Below are positions 60,488 through 64,000 of a stretch of DNA of 64,000 nucleotides, one piece after another (positions within the stretch are counted from its first letter, which is position 1; each line of letters opens with the position of its first letter). Location of the stretch: positions 1-64,000 of the forward strand of contig JAUIIG010000007.1 of NCBI GenBank assembly GCA_030431875.1, in the 5' to 3' direction. The translations under genes were made by a program, and so were the position numbers. The notes below the pieces were generated by a model that saw only the letters and a program-made list of their open reading frames with translations, was not told the DNA's origin and did no database searches. This stretch comes from Alphaproteobacteria bacterium. GTDB taxonomy: Bacteria; Pseudomonadota; Alphaproteobacteria; Sphingomonadales; Sphingomonadaceae.

Positions 60488-61504
60488 TCAGCGAACCTCC
60501 ACCAGATGCGCCCCGCCTTCGCTTTCGGCGAAGTTGAAGCCCCGTCCCGTGAAGCGTTCGATCAGGTCTGCTGCCGTGCGGGTGTGCAAGCTGAGCTTCA
60601 CCGTGGTGAAGGCACCGCCTCCCGCCATCGCGAAGGGCAGCAGCAGCTGGTCCTGCAGGTAAGGTCCGGCAAAGGCCTGCGAGGCCAGGTAGCCGGTCAT
60701 CCGCTTGGCGGCGGTCTTGGCCAGCCGTTCCGCAGGCACGCCCAGCTTGCCGAAGCCGGACATGACTTCAGTGACGTGTTCGAACTCCGCCGCGACCAGC
60801 AGGACATTGCCGGGGCCAAGCTCTGCCGGCAACTGCACCGACGCAAAGGCATCCTCGGGCCATTCGGCCAGCACCTTGCGCGCGGACGCCAGTTCGCGGT
60901 CGGCCACGTCGAAAGGAACGCCCGTAACGAGCGCTTCGGCCTTGCCGGCCTTGAAGCTGCCGCGATCGGTGCAGGTGATCACGCGCAGGGGTGCGGGTTC
61001 GATATCGACCACGATCCGCCCGCCGCCGCGCGGGTAGAACCCGTGCCGGTCGAGCGTGATCGACAGCTTCGGCCCCATCCGTTCGAGCACTGGCAGCAGG
61101 GTCTTCTGCAGGAATTCGAACGGCGGCGCGGCCATGGCATGGGTGCCACCCTCGATCACCAGCCGCGAGGGCTTGTCGGCCAGCATCAGCGGCACCAGCA
61201 CGGTCTGCAAGACAAGGCCCGTGCTGCCTGCCGTGCCGACGGCGAAGTGATATTCGCCGGGCGTGACCGTGCCGGGCCGAAAGGTCAGCTCGCTGGAGCC
61301 CACGGCCAGGCCGGAGCATTCCGCCCCGCCAATCGCGCAGGCAGCTTCCAAAGCAGTGACATGCTGGCGCATCAGGCCGGGCTTGGCCCGCCCACCACGA
61401 ATGTTGGTGATGGTGAAAGGCTCACCCGTCAGCAGCGAAAGCGCTGCGGAGTACCGCAACACCTGCCCGCCACCTTCGCCTTCGGAGCCGTCAATCGTGA
61501 TCAT
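60488..61504 (-). CDS. rtcA: RNA 3'-terminal phosphate cyclase
   Basis: A 338-residue enzyme, the same length as E. coli RtcA, that makes 2',3'-cyclic phosphate ends on RNA using ATP. The N-terminus ITIDGSEGEGGGQVLRYSAA is a family signature, as is FYPRGGGRIVVDIEP. The adenylated His is expected in KLSLHTRTAADLIERF. It lies 41 bases after rtcB on the minus strand. Start 61504 has only a weak Shine-Dalgarno, consistent with coupling to rtcB. Confidence 0.95.
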   Translation of the reverse strand: MITIDGSEGEGGGQVLRYSAALSLLTGEPFTITNIRGGRAKPGLMRQHVTALEAACAIGGAECSGLAVGSSELTFRPGTVTPGEYHFAVGTAGSTGLVLQTVLVPLMLADKPSRLVIEGGTHAMAAPPFEFLQKTLLPVLERMGPKLSITLDRHGFYPRGGGRIVVDIEPAPLRVITCTDRGSFKAGKAEALVTGVPFDVADRELASARKVLAEWPEDAFASVQLPAELGPGNVLLVAAEFEHVTEVMSGFGKLGVPAERLAKTAAKRMTGYLASQAFAGPYLQDQLLLPFAMAGGGAFTTVKLSLHTRTAADLIERFTGRGFNFAESEGGAHLVEVR

Positions 61505-61545
61505 TGCTCTACTCTGTTCAGTCGCCGATGGCGGCGCAAAGGAAA

Positions 61546-62772
61546 TCACCCCTTCACGCACACCACCTGCTTCAGGGTATGGACGATCTCCACCAGGTCG
61601 GCCTGTGCGGCCATCACGGCTTCGATCGGCTTGTAGGCCTTGGGCGTTTCATCGATCACGCCCTCGTCCTTGCGGCATTCGACACCGGCGGTATCGGCAA
61701 TGTGCTCGTCGAGCGTCACCAGCTTCTTCGCCTGGGTCCGGGACATGACCCGTCCCGCCCCGTGCGAACAGCTGTCGAAGCTCTCGGCATTGCCCAGCCC
61801 GCGCACGATGAAGCTTTTCGCCCCCATCGACCCCGGGATGATGCCCATGGTGCCCTTCGCCGCCCGCACCGCACCCTTCCGGGTGACGAGCACGTTTTCG
61901 CCGAAGTGGTTTTCCCGCGTCACGTAGTTGTGGTGGCAGTTCACCGCTTCGCATTCGGCATCGAAAGGCTTGGCGATCTGGCTGCGCAAGGCATCCAGCG
62001 CGTGGGTCATCATCACCCGCCGGTTGAGCTTGGCAAAGTCCTGCGCCCACTCGACCGCTTCGACATAGTCGTCGAAATGGTCGGTCCCTTCCGGGAAGTA
62101 GGCGAGGTCCTCGTCTGGCAGGTTGATGTGCCACTTGCGCATGTCCTGCTTGGCCAGCTCGATGAAGAACCGCCCGATGGCGTTACCGACACCCCGACTT
62201 CCGGAGTGCAGCATCACCCACACGCGCTGCTCGGTATCGAGGCACAGCTCGATGAAGTGGTTGCCCGTTCCGAGCGTACCAAGGTGCATCACGTGATTAG
62301 TGCTCTTCAGCCGCGGGTACTTGGCGCAAAGCGCATCGAACCGCACGGCAAGCGCCGCCCAGGCATCGACAACGGACTGCGGCGGATCGCCCCAGGCCCC
62401 CTTGTCGCGCTTTCCCCGGCCAGCCGTCCGGCCATGCGGAACCGCCGCCTCGATCGCCGAACGGATGCCGGCAAGGTTGTCCGGCAAGTCACTCGCCAAG
62501 AGCGAGGTCCGCGCGGCCATCATGCCGCAGCCGATGTCCACGCCGACAGCCGCCGGGATCACTGCGCCCTTGGTCGGGATTACCGAACCAACGGTGGCGC
62601 CGATTCCCACGTGCACGTCCGGCATGGCAGCCACGTGCTTGAAGATGAACGGCATCTTGGCCGCCTTGGCGAGCTGCTCGCGCGCCTTGTCGTCCACGGG
62701 AACGCCGCGGGTCCACATCTTGATCGGCGACCCGCCTTCCACGTCCTGGTATTCATACGTCGTCTGGGTCAT
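61546..62772 (-). CDS. rtcB: RNA-splicing ligase RtcB
   Basis: A 408-residue RNA ligase, the length of E. coli RtcB, joining 2',3'-cyclic phosphate or 3'-phosphate ends to 5'-OH with GTP and manganese. Metal and guanylation sites are visible: GVDIGCGMMA (Asp and Cys), GTLGTGNHFIEL, MLHSGSRGVGN, CHHNYVTREN, and the guanylylated His in CSHGAGRVMSR. ATG 62772 follows CAGGAGG. It is the first protein gene after the Y-RNA array and is co-directional with rsr. Confidence 0.97.
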   Translation of the reverse strand: MTQTTYEYQDVEGGSPIKMWTRGVPVDDKAREQLAKAAKMPFIFKHVAAMPDVHVGIGATVGSVIPTKGAVIPAAVGVDIGCGMMAARTSLLASDLPDNLAGIRSAIEAAVPHGRTAGRGKRDKGAWGDPPQSVVDAWAALAVRFDALCAKYPRLKSTNHVMHLGTLGTGNHFIELCLDTEQRVWVMLHSGSRGVGNAIGRFFIELAKQDMRKWHINLPDEDLAYFPEGTDHFDDYVEAVEWAQDFAKLNRRVMMTHALDALRSQIAKPFDAECEAVNCHHNYVTRENHFGENVLVTRKGAVRAAKGTMGIIPGSMGAKSFIVRGLGNAESFDSCSHGAGRVMSRTQAKKLVTLDEHIADTAGVECRKDEGVIDETPKAYKPIEAVMAAQADLVEIVHTLKQVVCVKG

Positions 62773-62794
62773 CGCGACCTCCTGTAGTATCTTC

Positions 62795-62820
62795 GTGCTA
62801 CCGCTTCGCTGCTGGAGCAC
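62795..62820 (-). ncRNA. Compensated hairpin, rtcB-proximal copy
   Basis: A 26-base element with closing stem GTGCT/AGCAC just upstream of the rtcB ribosome site. It is a near copy of the element at 63390-63415, from which it differs in three bases, two of which form a paired change (C-G to T-A). Possibly a processing or stability signal. Confidence 0.6.
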
Positions 62821-62825
62821 AAGGT

Positions 62826-62925
62826 GCTGGCGACGAGGTTTGGCGAGACTTCTCCGGATCTTGCGATCCGGGGGCGGGTTCGAACCGCCTGGTTACCGAT
62901 GTAGTCCCGACCGGCATTCGCCAGC
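62826..62925 (-). ncRNA. Y RNA 4 with permuted tRNA-like domain
   Basis: 100 nt. Outer helix GCTGGCGA/TCGCCAGC; bulge motif GGCGAATGCCGG; inner helix CGGGACT (62903-62909) with AGTCTCG (62844-62850). Inside lies the T arm GGCGG-TTCGAAC-CCGCC (62873-62889) followed by a 7-bp stem CCGGATC/GATCCGG capped by the GNRA loop GCAA (62854-62871), which stands for a sealed acceptor stem. The D-arm part is short and degenerate. This matches the plan of bacterial YrlA RNAs that bind Rsr. Confidence 0.8.
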
Positions 62926-62942
62926 GTTGCTGTAAATTGCTC

Positions 62943-63078
62943 GTCCCGGCGACGAGGTTTGGAAAGACGTTCCTGCTCTGCCGCTGAGCTACAGGCCCCC
63001 AGTGGTGGACCTGGCGGGATTCGAACCCGCGACCTGGCGATTACTGATCGATGTAGTCCTTCCGGCATTCGCCGGGAC
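62943..63078 (-). ncRNA. Y RNA 3 with complete permuted tRNA-like domain
   Basis: 136 nt. Outer helix GTCCCGGCGA/TCGCCGGGAC; inner helix GGAAGGAC (63056-63063) with GTCTTTCC (62961-62968). Between them, in order: T arm GCGGGTTCGAATCCCGC (63014-63030), acceptor 3' strand CAGGTCC (63007-63013), ACCA (63003-63006), acceptor 5' strand GGGCCTG (62992-62998), and a D arm TAGCTCAGCGGCAGAGCAG (62973-62991). Acceptor strands pair over 7 bp with one G-U. The inner helix takes the place of the anticodon stem. This is the most tRNA-like copy. Confidence 0.85.
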
Positions 63079-63081
63079 TTT

Positions 63082-63260
63082 GGAAAGGGTCGAAGCAACG
63101 AGAAATGATGAGACGCGGCCCTTAAGCTACAATGGCAAGGCGGGATTCGAACCCGCATCTCCCGTCACCGCAAGCGGATCGAGGCGCTTTACTCGTCGGG
63201 CCTTTCCCTTTCGGGGTTGGAGCCAATGAAGTCCCACCGGCATTTGCCGCGACCCTTTCC
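63082..63260 (-). ncRNA. Y RNA 2, long form with T arm and insertion
   Basis: 179 nt. Outer helix GGAAAGGGTCG/CGACCCTTTCC; inner helix GGTGGGAC (63231-63238) with GTCTCATC (63107-63114), including two G-U pairs. It has a T arm GCGGGTTCGAATCCCGC (63140-63156) and a tRNA-like GTAGCTTAAGGGC segment after it, but the acceptor is degenerate. About 70 nt of extra hairpins (for example CCCCGAAAGGG) lie between the inner helix and the T arm. Confidence 0.7.
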
Positions 63261-63279
63261 AAATTCGTATTCTTTATTG

Positions 63280-63376
63280 AAGGTCACGGCGACGAGGATC
63301 GGGAAAGACCGGTGCCCTCTTGCAAGAGCCACCATCGTTACAGGATGTAGTCCTTCCCGGCATTCGCCGTGACCTT
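63280..63376 (-). ncRNA. Y RNA 1, minimal form without T arm
   Basis: 97 nt. A 13-bp outer helix AAGGTCACGGCGA/TCGCCGTGACCTT; inner helix GGGAAGGAC (63350-63358) with GTCTTTCCC (63301-63309). The apical part is a simple hairpin with CTCTTGCAAGAG; no TTCGAA T loop. It lies just after rsr. It keeps the shared GGCGAATGCCGG and CCTCGTCGCC signatures, so it should bind Rsr without the tRNA-like module. Confidence 0.8.
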
Positions 63377-63389
63377 CAGTCTCCTTTCT

Positions 63390-63415
63390 GCGCTACCGCT
63401 TCGCTGCTTGAGCGC
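63390..63415 (-). ncRNA. Compensated hairpin, rsr-proximal copy
   Basis: A 26-base element with closing stem GCGCT/AGCGC located 5 bases after the rsr stop. Near copy of the element at 62795-62820. Confidence 0.6.
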
Positions 63416-63419
63416 GTTT

Positions 63420-64000
63420 TCAAATCTCCACTTCGTCGACGATCTGCGTCCAGTTGCGCGCCTCGCCATTGGCGAAGCGGGCCATCGCGTCGAACACCGC
63501 ATCGGTGAAGCCACCGATGTTCAGGATGTCCTTGCGATCCTTGGCCTGGGTCGACCCATAGGGCTGGATGTCGATGCAGATCAGCTTCGCGCCCGGGTTG
63601 CGGGCCTTCAGCTGCTTCCACTCCGCCATCGTCGCCGTCGGGTTGCCCCAGGAACGAGACAGCGGCGAATCGAACCACGACATGTTGTCCGAGACGATCA
63701 CCAGCACATCGACCTTGGCCCGCTGACGGTTCAGCAAGGCCAGCGGGGCCGAGACATTGGTGCCGCCGCCGCCGACCGCAGCCAGCTTGGCGGCATTCAC
63801 CGCCACGCGGGCATTGGGGTCGAGCTTCAGCGAGACCACGCGGTTTTCGAACGGCAGGACCGTGGTGCGCGGATTGGTCCGCAACATCGCGGCCGCAACC
63901 AGTGCAGCAATATCGACACAGCGCACGACCGAGGTCGCACCCTTGCGGTAGCCGGTCGCAGGCGAGTTCATCGAACCCGACACGTCCGGACAGACCACGA
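63420..64000 (-). CDS. rsr: Rsr/Ro60-type TROVE protein, C-terminal part
   Basis: The last 193 residues of a Ro60 orthologue; the gene continues beyond the window edge. A von Willebrand A domain is visible: MIDAS DVSGSMNSPATG, then the conserved Thr in GGGGTNVSAPLALL and VIVSDNMSWFDSPLSRSWGN, which is typical of Rsr/Ro60. The HEAT-repeat TROVE domain that forms the RNA-binding ring should lie upstream. In Salmonella the order rsr-yrlBA-rtcBA is known, and the same arrangement is seen here. It ends with TGA at 63420-63422, just before the Y-RNA array. Confidence 0.92.
   Translation of the reverse strand, partial: VVCPDVSGSMNSPATGYRKGATSVVRCVDIAALVAAAMLRTNPRTTVLPFENRVVSLKLDPNARVAVNAAKLAAVGGGGTNVSAPLALLNRQRAKVDVLVIVSDNMSWFDSPLSRSWGNPTATMAEWKQLKARNPGAKLICIDIQPYGSTQAKDRKDILNIGGFTDAVFDAMARFANGEARNWTQIVDEVEI

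Noticed and set aside
62880-63160. Ordinary tRNA genes on the minus strand, suggested by GGTTCGAATCC-type T loops and a D-arm sequence
   Set aside because: In no case do acceptor, D, anticodon and T arms follow in the normal order. Reading linearly from 62999 gives a loop without U33 and no matching 3' acceptor strand. The permuted Y-RNA model explains all parts.
62780-63420. CRISPR array
   Set aside because: Repeated strands here are unequal in spacing, lie within foldable units of 97 to 179 nt, and covary; there are no cas genes.

Overview
The window reads as the chromosome of a GC-rich alphaproteobacterium, most likely a sphingomonad close to the Erythrobacteraceae. The grounds are codon and base use throughout, the ppk-ppx pair, secE-nusG and rplK-rplA, a large TonB receptor, many NTF2-fold proteins and an aromatic-monomer gene set reminiscent of Sphingobium. 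The assignment is inferred from gene content only. Dense packing is the rule: ATGA, GTGA and TTGA start/stop overlaps are common, and several TTG or GTG starts are supported by good Shine-Dalgarno sequences.

Layout. (1) 1-5250: the 3' half of a conjugation-type type IV secretion operon (virB4 partial, virB6, virB9, virB10, virB11). (2) 5286-9303: ppk1, ppx and a small Lys-rich protein. (3) 9389-54306: a 45-kb accessory block. It holds two carotenoid-oxygenase/lignostilbene-dioxygenase-like enzymes, two PQQ quinohaemoprotein dehydrogenases, two aldehyde dehydrogenases, a zinc alcohol dehydrogenase, a p-cresol/eugenol-hydroxylase-type flavocytochrome pair, a tannase/feruloyl esterase, a cupin dioxygenase, a Baeyer-Villiger monooxygenase, an aromatic-acid MFS transporter, a TonB receptor, an esterase and a family of small NTF2-fold proteins. 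It ends in a one-carbon module: MetE-like methyltransferase, IclR regulator, LigM/DesA-type O-demethylase, MetF and FolD. The content fits uptake, side-chain processing and O-demethylation of methoxylated lignin-type aromatics. No ring-cleavage gene is present. (4) 54395-60002: rplA, rplK, nusG and secE on the minus strand, split by CPBP protease and pspA genes on the plus strand, then an amino-acid:cation symporter. (5) 60206-64000: a 48-residue small protein and an RNA-repair operon, read on the minus strand as rsr (Ro60 orthologue, partial), a four-member Y-RNA array, rtcB and rtcA.

Regulation can be partly read from the sequence. A palindrome of the form TAAC-N4-GTTA lies in four divergent promoter regions of the accessory block (27.6, 32.4, 35.6 and 44.6 kb), one of them in front of a marR gene, so these genes look like one MarR regulon. 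A second palindrome is shared by the promoters of the IclR gene and of the divergent O-demethylase/metF operons.

The most striking element is the 648-base stretch between rsr and rtcB. It encodes four tandem Y-like RNAs. Each has a covarying outer and inner helix, and at least two (with a third, degenerate one) carry a tRNA-like domain in permuted order: T arm, acceptor 3' strand, closed end, acceptor 5' strand, D arm. A compensated hairpin pair flanks the array.
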